Of a stretch of 64,000 bases of DNA, positions 23,048 through 33,969 are shown piece by piece. The notes beneath the pieces are model-generated. The model was not told the origin of the DNA and did no database searches. It saw nothing but the letters and a program-made list of their open reading frames with translations. Each line of letters begins with the position of its first letter. The first letter of the stretch is position 1. The DNA comes from Oikopleura dioica (Eukaryota > Chordata > Appendicularia > Copelata > Oikopleuridae), in assembly GCA_907165135.1 (NCBI GenBank), contig OU015567.1, positions 1,617,001 through 1,681,000 on the forward strand. The letters are read 5' to 3'. The position numbers and the translations under genes were made by a program.

Positions 23048-23775
23048 TTCGACCTTGATCTTAATATATAAATGCAAATATTTCAAGTGTAGCTTCGAAG
23101 ACTTATTAATTTTTGCAAAACATCTAAATATAAATTTCAGCAAATTTTTTGGTCCAGGCCTCTATGATTTTTCTGCGTTCATTTTATTCGTGAAATAATC
23201 TTCAATGATGTATCAGACAACAGACCCCATTTGGGAAACATGGAGAAACCATTTTGCTTCATTTTCAAGATTCACTCATTCTCTCTCTTGTGGGAAAATT
23301 GCCAATCGAGGTGGCCAATTGGCTTCGCGCGCGGTAAATTTAGAAACGAAACGAAAAATTACCATTTTCCATTAAAAATGAATGAGAAGTGAAGAATAAT
23401 AAAATGAAGAAGCTGAAAGAAAATTAATACTTTTAGTCCATCTAAAACCAGAATCTTGCGAAATTTACACTAAGAAAATATGCAAAATTACTATTTTGGC
23501 ATAATTCATGTCCTCCCTCTTCAGAAAAAAAAACATATAAAATGATCATAATACTTATCATGATGCTTCGAAGGGAAGTTCATCTTTTCCGTTAAAAATT
23601 TTTAAATAAAATATGAGTAACTGTTGTTAAAATGCTTTTCTTAAAAAAGAATGAGAGAAAAGTTTCCTGTTCTATCTTAAGTTTCTTTTCTCAAACATTA
23701 TGTTTGAAACATACAATTAATGAACTTTTGATTAAAATAATTGTTAGACAGAAATTAATATTTTTGCTTTTTAGA
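23048..23775. other. Divergent promoter region
   Basis: RRP1 (minus) and POLD2 (plus) start at the two ends, so this AT-rich interval should contain both upstream regions. The sequence tttgctttttag ends two bases before the POLD2 ATG and is a good splice acceptor without any upstream coding exon, as expected for spliced-leader addition. No TATA box was recognised. Confidence 0.45.
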
Positions 23776-25483
23776 ATGGTGTTAAACTTGATAAATCGTG
23801 GCACAGAAGATATCTCAGATTCCGCTGAAATCAATAAAGATCTAAAAATCAAGTTCGAAGACAGCGAAATTGACTGGGAAACGCATCCGGAAGTGGAATA
23901 CGGGGACGATGACAAAAATCAATTGCAGTACTACAAGGTATTTTTTCTCCTCGATTCATAGTTTGACGATTCCTCTAGATATACCAATCACGTGTGAATC
24001 GACTTCGATCGCGTCTGGAAGAAGCAGTGGAGGAAAAGTTCCCAGATACTTATTCAAAGAAACTTTATCAAATGCGAATCGACGAAAAAGCCGTCGTTTA
24101 TGGGATATTCATCAAGACAATCGCCAATCAGCCTCAAGTTTTGGACGAATACGATGAAGACAGAGGTAGGAGATGCTCCTTCTACATCGTTTTCATCCTT
24201 TCTTGTAGTGCCCTATGAGGGAGATAATTTTCTATCCGAAAACGACATATTGGGCTTTGAAGATGAGTCGCAACGAATCGAGTGCTCTGGAATCACGGCG
24301 GAAAAGATCAAAAGCATTTTGACAGGAGAAGTCGTCGCGCTCTACGGAAGAGTCATCGAAACAGGCACTTTTGAGATCGAAGACTGGGTCAGGAAAGGGT
24401 TCAAAAAAGCTCTTTTTTGTGGATATATCAGAGCAATATTTTAACCAAATCAAAGTCCTGTTCCGGCGCCACCATCTAGTAAAGCTTGCACAGAAACTGT
24501 TGTTGGAATCGTTGGAGATATGAGCATTGGAAATCCAAACACAACTAGGTACTCTACCTTCACTAGCCCTTTTTGTTATTTTTAGCTCTCTTGAATATGA
24601 GTTGATGAGCAATTTCTTCACAGGAATCGCGGGCGAAGAGAATGAGCAAAAAGCAAAAGCGAAAATTTCAAGAGTGCAAATTTCCGGACTCATGTACCAG
24701 GCGGACAAGTATTTGAGGGACCGAAAGTCGTGGAAGATGAAAGGAACGGGTCCTGATTCTTACTTTTTTGAGTCAGAAATTCTGAAAGCATCTTTTGATG
24801 CAGTTTGGGATCCCTCGAATAGCTGGAGATCAGGCGTCGAGAATGAAACTGGCCGATAAATTCATCTCTTCAATTGCTAAAAACATGTCCGTCGACATTA
24901 TCACCGGCGAGGGTGATGCTGGTTCTCTCCATGTTCCTACTGCTGCTCTTCATCCCCTGCTTTTCCCAAACGTTGGTTCTTCTCTTCTCTTTGAAAAGGA
25001 CTCACACTTTGTTTATAGGCTCGCCACGGTGGTCTCAAATGTTTTCCCTCGCCGATTCAGTACAATGTCAACGGAACTTCCATCCTTCATATTTCCAACA
25101 AAGTCATGGACAAGCTGTTCGAATACGGCAACTTTGGGAACACGATTGAGGCGATGAAGAAGCTGCTGACTTGTTCTCATGCTTGTCCGATCGCTCCTGA
25201 TGTCATTCCACTCGCGCCTTTTCAAGGTGTCGATCCGTTTACGATCATGACTGCTCCAGGTACAGTCTCTATCTTGAGCGAATAGTTAATAGGGGTTGTA
25301 GATATTGTCTGGTGCGTCGGAGACGATTTTTACCAAGAAGAATTCAAATATGGAAAGATGACTGTTCTCCTAATTCAAGTTCCCCGTTTTAAATTGACGA
25401 AACAAGCGATTTTAGTCAAAACAAAACCATCGTTGACAGAAAATCCGACGGTTCAACAAGTTCACTTTGGCATCAATTTGTAA
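23776..25483 (+). CDS. POLD2: DNA polymerase delta subunit 2
   Basis: Eight exons (23776-23937, 23979-24165, 24209-24392, 24456-24548, 24586-24802, 24834-24971, 25019-25259, 25302-25483) give 467 residues, the size expected for the delta B-subunit. Recognisable blocks are YQSRVNRLRSRLEEA, the OB-fold part (NDILGFEDESQRIECSG, TGEVVALYGRVIETGTFEIEDW) and the inactive calcineurin-like domain (TVVGIVGDMSIG, SVDIITGEGDAG, TAALHPLLFP, then ILHISNKVMDKLF and the C-terminal VPRFKLTKQAILV). This subunit bridges the POLD1 catalytic subunit to the other accessory subunits at replication forks. Intron 3 (24393-24455) is GA-AG; intron 5 (24803-24833) is only 31 bp. Confidence 0.94.
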
Positions 25484-25600
25484 AAAGAGCACTTTTCAAT
25501 TCACGCACGTTATTTTCAAAACACTGCACTTATTTTTCACTGCCTCACTTATAGGAAATAAAAGTTTGCTGAAGATTATTCAAATTGGATTTTTGAAGAA

Positions 25601-26661
25601 ATGAGATTCGGACTTGCAAAAAAGTTGCCGTTTTCAGCGACGCATTGCGCTCAGTTGGTAAAAAAAGCGGAGTGGGAAAATTTTATGAAAAGGGTCAAAA
25701 AATATAACAAAACTTTACTTTCACTATAAAAAAGTTCAAATTGATATCGTTCGAACGAAAATTTGACCCTTTTATGAAGTTGTATTTCGAGCGTTTCGGA
25801 CATCGAAAAACGCAGAAGTCTCTTCGCTCTTCGAGCTTTTAACATCGCGATTCTTACTTCGATTGAAAAAGTCTCTCAACCGGCGTTTGCTCAAGCTAGA
25901 ATCACGTTTTTGAAAACGGGCTTGGCGGATATCTACGCGAAAGATAAGGCTCACGCTGAGCATCCGATCTTGGATGAGTTAAATTTTGCTGTTGAGAAGC
26001 ATAAATATCCAAAAGGTGAGTCTATCAATGAAAATAACATTCGTTTCTCTAATAAATTTCTAGCTTGGCTCCAGCGACTAATTTCCGAGCGGCTAAAGGA
26101 CGACCGTCTAACAAAACAGCCTTTTGAAACCCTAAAAGACTTCGAAAAATACCACGAATCGACGACCGGTTCTTTATGGCTCCTCTCCCTCATGTCCGCC
26201 AATGTCAAAGATGTCAATGTCGATGTGGCGGCTAAACACGCGGCTAGATGTATAGCTCTGGCGAATATTTTGAGAGCTCAAGCGATTATGAAAACGAGGG
26301 AGATTTTGATCCCTCTTGAGTTTATTGCCGCACATAAAGTGGATATGAGAAGATTAGTAGAAAAGAAAAATGATGAGAAAATGGAAGAGATGATTTTTGA
26401 CATCGCTACCGTGGCTCATGCTAATCTGACGAAAGTTCAGTCCCTCAGGTACGCTTTCTAAGCCTTTCGAGGATAATTCTTTTATTCAGGAGCAAAATTC
26501 CAGCGCCAGCGCACGATATCTTCAGACAACTAACTGGAGCTGAAAATTACCTGAAAAACTTGGAAGCAAAAAATTTCAACCTCTTTGATCCATCTTTGTC
26601 TGTTAGAAACGACTTTCTAGCGCTTCAACTTTTGAAAAAGAAGATGAAGCGGCAGTTTTAA
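25601..26661 (+). CDS. NDUFAF6: NADH:ubiquinone oxidoreductase assembly factor 6
   Basis: Exons 25601-25692, 25780-26015, 26064-26448 and 26490-26661 give 294 residues of the squalene/phytoene-synthase fold. Family blocks: CAQLVKKAEWENFM, EKRRSLFALRAFN, AWLQRLISERL, TGSLWLLSL, the AAKHAARCIALANILRA helix with HAARC in place of the usual motif, and ENYLKNLEAKNFNLFDPSL at the end. NDUFAF6 is a mitochondrial matrix-side factor needed early in complex I assembly and does not make isoprenoids. Intron 2 is 48 bp and stop-free. Intron 1 (25693-25779) is an inverted-repeat element flanked by a duplicated TTTTATGAA; frame conservation demands a cut before GGTCAAA rather than at the GT one base later. 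Confidence 0.9.
25690..25779. mobile_element. Short inverted-repeat element acting as NDUFAF6 intron 1
   Basis: The insert begins AAGGGTCAAA and ends TTTGACCC, near-perfect inverted ends. It is bordered on both sides by TTTTATGAA, a duplication of 8-9 bp as made by hAT-type transposases. It lies exactly where the NDUFAF6 reading frame changes register, so it must be spliced from the mRNA. The interior is AT-rich and non-coding. Confidence 0.6.
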
Positions 26662-26715
26662 TTCTACTTCAAGTTTGCTTTCAAAAATTGAGAATTTTAT
26701 TTTTAGAATAGATAG

Positions 26716-29700
26716 ATGGGGCTGGTAGAGTTAGCCGTGGAAGGGAGCGGCAAAAAAGGAGCCAGGATTAATATGGGTGAGTTTTGGAAATTCTGAATTA
26801 AATTTCAATTGACTCTGACTCAATTAAATTTGAAGAGGCTCTTCTCCGGCACGATCTGGATCCGCAACCGCCGCCTCAACAATCATCTGGAATGGCAAAG
26901 AAAAAAGTAATTCAGATTTTTTGTCCGCACTCGTCTTGCACGAGCATATTGCCATATGAGCTTATACAGGAAACTATCTAACAAAAATTCTTCGTATCAA
27001 ACTTTTTTCTAATGCATGTTTTTAGGCAAGAGATCGAGAGACAGTAAGAAGTCGACAGAACAGGGTTCAAGTTCCGAAGCCTAGTCGAAAGGTAGGTTGT
27101 TTATCTCTTGAATCATTTTTCTCAAAGACTCTTTTTTAGACGCCCTTGCTCAAGAAAAATGAAGAGTTGCTCGCGACTTCGTCGACTAACCCAGCGCCGA
27201 AAGGGCCCGTTGTTGCTCCACCAGCAAAGCGCTCGACCAAGTACCAGCCTCCAAAAAACAGCGTCCCGAAAACGCAATCATCGAAAACTCTCTCTAATTC
27301 CAGCTCTCTAAAAACCCTCACCAGCACTACCTCCGCCGTGTCCAACGTTTCAAACTCTCAAAATACTCATCCAGGGATTCCAAAGTTTAAAAATACGAAA
27401 ACCGTTGTCAAGGGAAAACGACCTCCAGAAGTCAAAACGTCTTCCTCAACGAACGAGCAGAAATATGTGACGATTTCGGAGTCCCAACTTACGCAAATTC
27501 TCAATCTCGTCTCTCAAGGAATTCAAGTTCAGCAGAACTCCCTTCAAAATCTCCCTCAACAAGCTTTTCCCCAACCAGCTCCACAGCAGCCCCAACCTTC
27601 AGCCGTCCCAGTTGCACAACCTACAGAAAAACTTGCTGCTCAAACTACAGTTGCTCCAGATCCTTCAGTTCCACTAGAGCCAGAAAAAGAACCAGCGATC
27701 GTAACACGAGATGAGCTTTTGGAAACTACTCAGAAAGCAGTTCCTCTTGCGATGAAATCGAGCTTCCTCCCTTACGAAGCGATCCCAAGAGGCGATGTCG
27801 TCGACAAAGAAAGACGAGAGCAACAGCTTGCCTGGAGGCGAGAGCTAGAAAAGCAACGAGACGAGGATGTTATCCGAAAGAAGAAGGAAAAGGAAGAATA
27901 CGAAAAACACAAGAAAATCGACCATCATTTAGACCAAAAAGCGCAGTCCGAATACAAATCGTCGATAAAAATTATTCACGCTTCAGTTCCCGACTCAGTT
28001 GCCACTGGAAGTGCGGAGAATGGTACCGGTATTTCACCGAGAATGGGTGGCACTCAACCGCTCTCAATGCAGAGTAGCTTTCATCCTTCAGCAAATGTGT
28101 CAAATGTGGAAAGTTTGGATCAACAGAGGAAGGATCAGCAGCTCGCATGGCGGAGAGAACTTGAAAAACAGAGGGATGAGGATCTAGCACGAAAGAAAGA
28201 AGCAAAAGAAAGAGACCAAAAACTCAAGCTGATCGATCATCACCTTCATCAACCAGACCAGAATTATCAAAAACCATCGATAAAGCTCATCCAAGACAAT
28301 CCAAATCATCAAGGTAAAAAGATTAGTGCTTATAGATGGAACCAGTAGTTCAATTTTTATGCTATCACTAGATCATATTTCTTCGCTTGGAAGCTTTCAA
28401 TCAGCGGTAGATCAGTTGCATGGAACGCATGTCGGGGACACCGGTCATCATAGAAATATGAATGCGCTGAAAGATCCTGCAGGTAAGAATTTTTGGCGTT
28501 TTTCCTTGTTCGTTCGAATTTTCCGATGGTAAACCGGGTTTATAGAGCTCGAAAGATTAGAAAAACTGCGCAAGCAGCATGCAGAAACAGAAAGAGATCT
28601 TCAACTCCAAATTGAAGAAAAGAAACGAGCCAGGCAATCGGCTCGTGGGAACGATGATGATGGCGAGCCCTGGTGGGTGAAGCAAGATCGAAAGATCGCT
28701 AATGCAAACCGACGAAATCAGGCCCAACCAGCTCCTCAAATGCCTGATCGGCCGATTCACACTCACCAAGCACATCCGCCGAAGCAAGCCGAGCTTACAG
28801 TCGACGTTCTCCACAGCAAATTCGACACGGATACCACGACGACTCAATTGAAAGGAGAACCAATGGTCGCTCCACTGAAGCTAGAAGATCTTCTTGAGAA
28901 CTCAAGGCGATCTCCGTCTCCTCAAAGAAATCCACAAACAGCAAAGAAATCAGCGGAAGCAAAGCAGAAAACACTCCTAGAGCAGGGTTCAAAATCACCT
29001 AGTTTTTAGGTGAGGTGAGGTGAGGTGATGATTACAAAAAAGGTGCACCTTTAGGTGCACCTAAAAAAGTCCCAAATCTCGAAAATTTTAGGTGAGGTGG
29101 GTGAGGTGATAGATTGGAAAAAGGTGCACCTTTTAGGTGCACCTAAAAAAGCGAATTTTTGAAAAATTTTAGGTGAGGTGGGTGAGGTGATATTCTGAAA
29201 AAGGGTGCACCTTTTAGGTGCACCTAAAAAGAGGGATTTTGGCAGTTTTTTAGGTGAGGTGGGTGAAATTTAGGTGATAATTGATCAAGTGTGGGCACGG
29301 ATTTTGCTCCTGACTTCGATTTCGAGTCCTTTGAAATTCCTCGCAAATTTCTTCCGGGTAATCCGCAGATTTTTCTACGAGTCTGTGCGCGAGTAAATCG
29401 AGTAAATGGGTAAAGGATAATCGCGAGCTACTCGCGAAAATTTCGCCTAGAAAGAATAAAATTAGCTCGTCTGATTGCCTCGAGAAAAAGGGTTGCGGGT
29501 AATCGCGAGCTACTCGGCGGAAAGGATAAAACTAGTAGGGCGGGTAGCCCGTGAAAAGACTCTCCGCGCGAGTAACCCGTAATATGGTGCCCGAATGAAA
29601 GCTCAGCTTCTGAGCTTTTCTAAAACTGTGTCACATGACCCCTAAACTAAGCTAGAAAAATGGACCGAATTTTCATCTTATAAGCCTACTGATATTACCA

Positions 29701-30508
29701 AAGGACTCGAAATCAACAGTCAAGTTTGAATTTCAAACTTTAGAAGAACTCACCGAGAAAAAAGGTGCACCTAAAATCAAAACATTCCTAGGTGAGGTGA
29801 GGTGAGGTGATGATTTCAAAAAAGGTGCACCTTTTAGGTGCACCTAAAAAAGCATAAATCTGAAAAATTTTAGGTGAGGTGGGTGAGGTGACAATTTGCA
29901 CCTCACCTAAATTGAACAAGGTGCACCTTTAGGTGAGGTGATTTTGAACCCTGTCCTAGAGGAGCAAGTTCCGACAGATATTGAATTAAAAGCCCAGGAA
30001 AGAAATTTAGCGAAGAAAAAGAGGCAGATGGCGCTCTTAGAGGAGCAACTAAAGGTTTGCTTGGTATCTGTTCCAACCGACAGTGTTCATTATGTTTTTA
30101 TAGGTTGAAGAAAGAATACGAACGATGCGAATTCAAAAAGAAGCTGATAAGACAGCAAGAACAAATCGAGATCAAAAGGAACGATTTTAAGTTTTCTTGA
30201 CGCCCTTTGCTCTAGAATTTTCTAGAGCTCCCTCATTTAGAAATTATTCTTTGTTCGAAATCGTCTAAAAGCCATCAACTTCCCGCGAAAAACCAAAAAA
30301 TCCAACCGTCCCTTCAACTGTCCGTTCAAAACATTCCAAGCAAAACCTAACACAGAAGAAAACAGCCAGAAAAGAACCCGCTAAAGACGACTCTCACAAA
30401 TCAATGAACATTTCCTTCAATCAAAACGACACTGCAACGCTTCTCGAGCAGCTCACTTTACTGGAATCCGCGCTCAAGCATCGGCAGCACAAATTGTTGA
30501 CCAAATAA
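26716..30508 (+). CDS. Long coiled-coil protein, CCDC66-like, with an exon-embedded transposon
   Basis: Exons 26716-26776, 26836-26906, 27026-27091, 27140-28313, 28372-28482, 28546-28982, 29962-30054, 30104-30178 and 30272-30508 join in phase to 774 residues when the element at 28983-29961 is left out. The protein is low-complexity and Pro/Gln/Ser rich. It has two copies of a charged helix (QQLAWRRELEKQRDED, near residues 288 and 395) each followed by a KIDHHL/LIDHHL motif, and more coiled coil towards the end. The repeat and the layout recall CCDC66-type centrosomal/microtubule proteins, but this is tentative. The last intron (30179-30271) is GA-AG. Role inferred as cytoskeletal or ciliary. 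Confidence 0.72.
28983..29953. mobile_element. hAT-like MITE inside a coding exon
   Basis: The 971-bp element has inverted ends CAGGGTTCAAAATCACCT and its complement. It is flanked by a perfect 8-bp duplication TCCTAGAG (28975-28982 and 29954-29961). The outer parts contain repeated blocks built from AGGTGAGGTG and GGTGCACCTTTTAGGTGCACC. The centre (about 29585-29690) resembles one end of the foldback element at 48148-49097, suggesting nesting. No transposase is encoded. Length of duplication and CAGGG termini fit the hAT superfamily. Removing the element and one duplicate restores the reading frame exactly. Confidence 0.88.
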
Positions 30509-32080
30509 GATGGCAAAAATCAACGAATCAATTAAGCGGAGCACTACCTGTACTAAAACAAAACTTTACTACCTTTTTCATTCTATCACTTTTTTATTTC
30601 AAATCTATTTTTCCAGTTCAAAAATTTTGAGAAAAAATTTAAGTCATTTTTCTTAATTTTTCTCGTGTTGAATTTATGCAGGAAATAAGCATTCCATCAT
30701 TTAATCTAGATCGGTAGCTATCGAAAAACTACGGCATCAGGGTCATATTTTGCCGTTGCATTATGAATATTATCAAAACAATCGCATGTTCAACCCTAAC
30801 AGGAACAAGGAAAAGGAGAAGCCACTGCACAAAGCACGAAAAGACATTTTCCGAGATTAACTTTTTCTTCAAGGAGCTTGATTTCCAAAGCCCATTTTTC
30901 AATTCTGAAAAAAGATGCTCAGGCGACGTTCAAAAATGACGATTTTCTGATCATCGAGCAATCAGAATTGCCAATTGCAGTTTCGCTTATATGCTCTTTT
31001 TGAACGAAAATATAAGCTTATTGAGAAGAGATCGAAAGGGAGACTCGACGAGTTTTCGGAAAGGGACGATTGTTTTGACTGATGCCGAAGTCCGATCGAA
31101 ATTCAGGTTAAAAGTAGCTTGTGTAAAGGACTAACAGTTTTTTAGTACCAAAAGACCAAGACGACGATTTTATGATTGGGATCAACGGAATTTTTCTAAG
31201 GGCCCAAACACCCTTTATTTATAGAGCCTTTCAAAGATCGATCCGTTCTTACGACCTTCGATTTGCTCGATTCTCATTTGTTTATCCATCGAATTCATCC
31301 TTTTTCTTATATTGTCTGATCAAAGTAAATATCTTTCAAGTCTAAAGTGGCTTTATAAAAATATAGATCCATCAGCATTGCTCTTATTTTGGGCGGCGCA
31401 CACAGCTTTCTTCATCTCGATGATTTGGTTTTTACTCAGCAATATCGGTAGGCAAACATAAGTAGTCAATCCTAAAACGTAAAAAATATAGATCGATATA
31501 AAGTCAAAAAAGCTGTGAAGCAAAGAATCAACTACAGACAGACATTATTCCGTCACATCGCCCTCACAACTCTTATTTCACCTCAGGAAAGTCTCCTCAA
31601 AGTCTACTCGCTTATTCGAAGCTTCATTTTGGAGGATCAAAAAGATCGAACACGTGAGATTTCGTCGTTCAAGTTTTCCAATCCTCTCTCATGGCGAATG
31701 CATTCAAGATAGTTTGACGACCATCAATGAAAAAGCTGAAGAAAAATCACCGAAACCTCTTTGTGTAACGATTTCAAAATGTTGCGAGATAGAACCGAAA
31801 CTTCCGATGTAAAATCAAATCCTACTGTAATAAAAATTTGGATTCGGGGGAACCCAAAACTGTCGCTTATCAACGTCTCTAGAAAGCGCAATTACTTCCG
31901 AACGCACAAGTATTCGGCTAATCTAAATCGCGTTTCATTTATCACTGTTTTGAGTGTACTCGGTACCGCAAGATTTTGCTTTGTAAATCTGCTTATCTTC
32001 TCCCTTATAAAACCGCTCCCTTTCACTTTCATTTCATTATTTTGGCGAAGCAGAAAAAAAAGTAGAGACGCACGCAAAAA
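30509..32080 (+). other. Unresolved region with possible membrane-protein exons
   Basis: From 30509 to about 31150 I see nothing coding. From 31162 to 31712 several plus-strand stretches look protein-like and are separated by GT-AG-like gaps: a basic/aromatic block (about 31195-31325), a hydrophobic block at 31367-31450 (LLLFWAAHTAFFISMIWFLL) and a frame at 31515-31712. I could not join them in one phase. This may be a diverged multi-exon membrane protein or a decayed gene. From 31760 to 32080 no further signal is clear. Confidence 0.25.
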
Positions 32081-32668
32081 ATGAGGAGTTTGATCGTGTC
32101 GATATTTTCTGCACAGAGAACACTTGCTGCAGGATTTTTAAATTTTAATGTCGAGAAAACTAAAAAGGTACCATTCAAAAATCTTGAATACAAATTACAA
32201 TAGAAGTTTCTTTGAACAACAAAATTTTTGAAGGTCTGCGATTACGACCCCGCCTACCTCTGCGGCGAGAACAACGAATTATGTGGATCCTGGAGCTGTA
32301 ATGGAGACAGTGAAGACTCTACCTGCAATCTCATCTGCGCAGACGGCTCAACAGGCGGCTCTCGCCAATGCTCTTGCCACAAGTCCCACGGTCGCAACAA
32401 AATCTTTACCGGCTGCAAGTGGAGAGAAAGAAGCTCTCCTAGCTTTTGCCAGCCTGTACAAATCGAAGATGAAGAAAATTTTAAAGTAGAAAATGAAGAA
32501 ACTGAAGAGAAAGAAAAAGTTTTCGACGATTTTCTTTCAAAAATTATTATTGAAAAAGAAGCAATGGAAAAATCAACGATAGACGAGGTCTTCTCGGGAG
32601 TCTTTCAAAAATGCGAAGAGCAACTTCCAGGACTGGTTCATTTTTTCGTTGATAAAATTAAGAATTGA
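32081..32668 (+). CDS. Small secreted Cys-rich protein with acidic tail
   Basis: Two exons (32081-32167 and 32234-32668; 66-bp GT-AG intron, phase 0) give 173 residues. The first exon is a likely signal peptide. The second has a compact Cys-rich module with the order C-x-C, then C-N-L-I-C-A-D-G, Q-C-S-C, G-C-K-W and a last Cys (SFCQPV), followed by an acidic, helical tail. The same order of cysteines recurs in the exon at 33970 and in the genes at 9.4 and 54.8 kb. No known family is recognised; extracellular location is inferred from the signal sequence and even number of cysteines. Confidence 0.68.
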
Positions 32669-32687
32669 ATTAAATTTTGAACCAGAC

Positions 32688-33963
32688 CAGGGATGGAAAT
32701 CTGAGCGGCACGGCACGGCACGGCACAGCGGCATGGCACGGCACGGCACGTGCCGTACCGTGCCGTGCCGGAGAGTAAAATCTGGTTGCGGCACCGCGGC
32801 ACAGTATAATTAACCGTTCCTTGATTTGTTAATTTAAGGGGCTTGACGGCCCTTCGGGCCGTTTCAGCCCCGTTCCTTGATTTGTTAATTTAAGGGGCTT
32901 GACGGCCCTTCGGGCCGTTTCAGCCCCGTTCCTTGATTTGTTAATTTAAGGGGCTTGACGGCCCTTCGGGCCGTTTCAGCCCCGTTCCTTGATTTGTTAA
33001 TTTAAGGGGCTTGACGGCCCTTCGGGCCGTTTCAGCCCCGTTCCTTGATTTGTTAATTTAAGGGGCTTGACGGCCCTTCGGGCCGTTTCAGCCCCGTTCC
33101 TTGATTTGTTAATTTAAGGGCTTGACGGCCCTTCGGGCCGTTTCAGCCCCGTTCCTTGATTTGTTAATTTAAGGGGCTTGACGGCCCTTCGGGCCGTTTC
33201 AGCCCCGTTCCTTGATTTGTTAATTTAAGGGGCTTGACGGCCCTTCGGGCCGTTTCAGCCCCGTTCCTTGATTTGTTAATTTAAGGGGCTTGACGGCCCT
33301 TCGGGCCGTTTCAGCCCCGTTCCTTGATTTGTTAATTTAAGGGGCTTGACGGCCCTTCGGGCCGTTTCAGCCCCGTTCCTTGATTTGTTAATTTAAGGGG
33401 CTTGACGGCCCTTCGGGCCGTTTCAGCCCCGTTCCTTGATTTGTTAATTTAAGGGGCTTGACGGCCCTTCGGGCCGTTTCAGCCCCGTTCCTTGATTTGT
33501 TAATTTAAGGGGCTTGACGGCCCTTCGGGCCGTTTCAGCCCCGTTCCTTGATTTGTTAATTTAAGGGGCTTGACGGCCCTTCGGGCCGTTTCAGCCCCGT
33601 TCCTTGATTTGTTAATTTAAGGGGCTTGACATCGGCTGGGAATATTGCTATCAATCTCAGTAACGTCCCCAACCCCACCCTCACCCATTGTTTGAATAAT
33701 TCAAATTATCCAAGATTTTAATTTTATTATGGTTTTCATTTAAAATTTTGAAAATTCTATAAGTACACTAGCAGCTTTAATTTTTTTCATTTATGTAAAT
33801 AAGTTATATGATTCGAATTTGTGCCGTGCCGTGCCGTGGTGCCGCGGCACCCCATTATCGAATTTTGTGCCGTGCCGTGCCGTACCGTGCCGCGGCACGG
33901 GTATTTTGGTTGTGCCGTGCCGTGCCGGTGCCGCTGGAAAATTTTCTCATATTTCCATCCCTG
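32688..33963. mobile_element. hAT-like MITE carrying a tandem hairpin array
   Basis: The inverted ends are CAGGGATGGAAAT and its complement, flanked by a perfect 8-bp duplication AACCAGAC (32680-32687, 33964-33971). Subterminal regions are made of GTGCCGTGCC repeats and are inverted copies of each other. The centre holds about 14 copies of a 56-bp unit. No coding capacity. The element inserted just at the acceptor AG of the following exon, and the duplication re-created that acceptor. Confidence 0.88.
32815..33630. repeat. 56-bp tandem repeat, about 14 copies
   Basis: Each unit contains CGGCCCTTCGGGCCG, a self-complementary core with a C(TTCG)G loop, flanked by GGGGCT and AGCCCC that extend the stem, then an AT-rich spacer (TTGATTTGTTAATTTAA). 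Copies are almost identical; the one beginning near 33101 lacks one G. The near-identity implies recent amplification inside the transposon. Confidence 0.95.
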
Positions 33964-33969
33964 AACCAG

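Larger units (their letters stand above)
23776..30508 (+). other. Likely three-gene operon: POLD2, NDUFAF6, coiled-coil gene
   Basis: Three genes follow each other on the plus strand with only 117 and 54 bp between stop and next start codon. Each start is preceded by a pyrimidine-rich AG acceptor with no coding exon before it: ctttttag before 23776, cttatag before 25601 and atttttag before 26716. Larvaceans are known to resolve such polycistronic transcripts by spliced-leader trans-splicing. The gaps are larger than the shortest larvacean operon gaps, and an AATAAA at 25556 could also end POLD2 independently, so this is inference. Confidence 0.5.

Noticed and set aside
32815-33630. Possible CRISPR array (regular direct repeats with hairpins)
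   Set aside because: The whole 56-bp unit is repeated without unique spacers, lies inside a transposon with target duplications, and the genome is eukaryotic.
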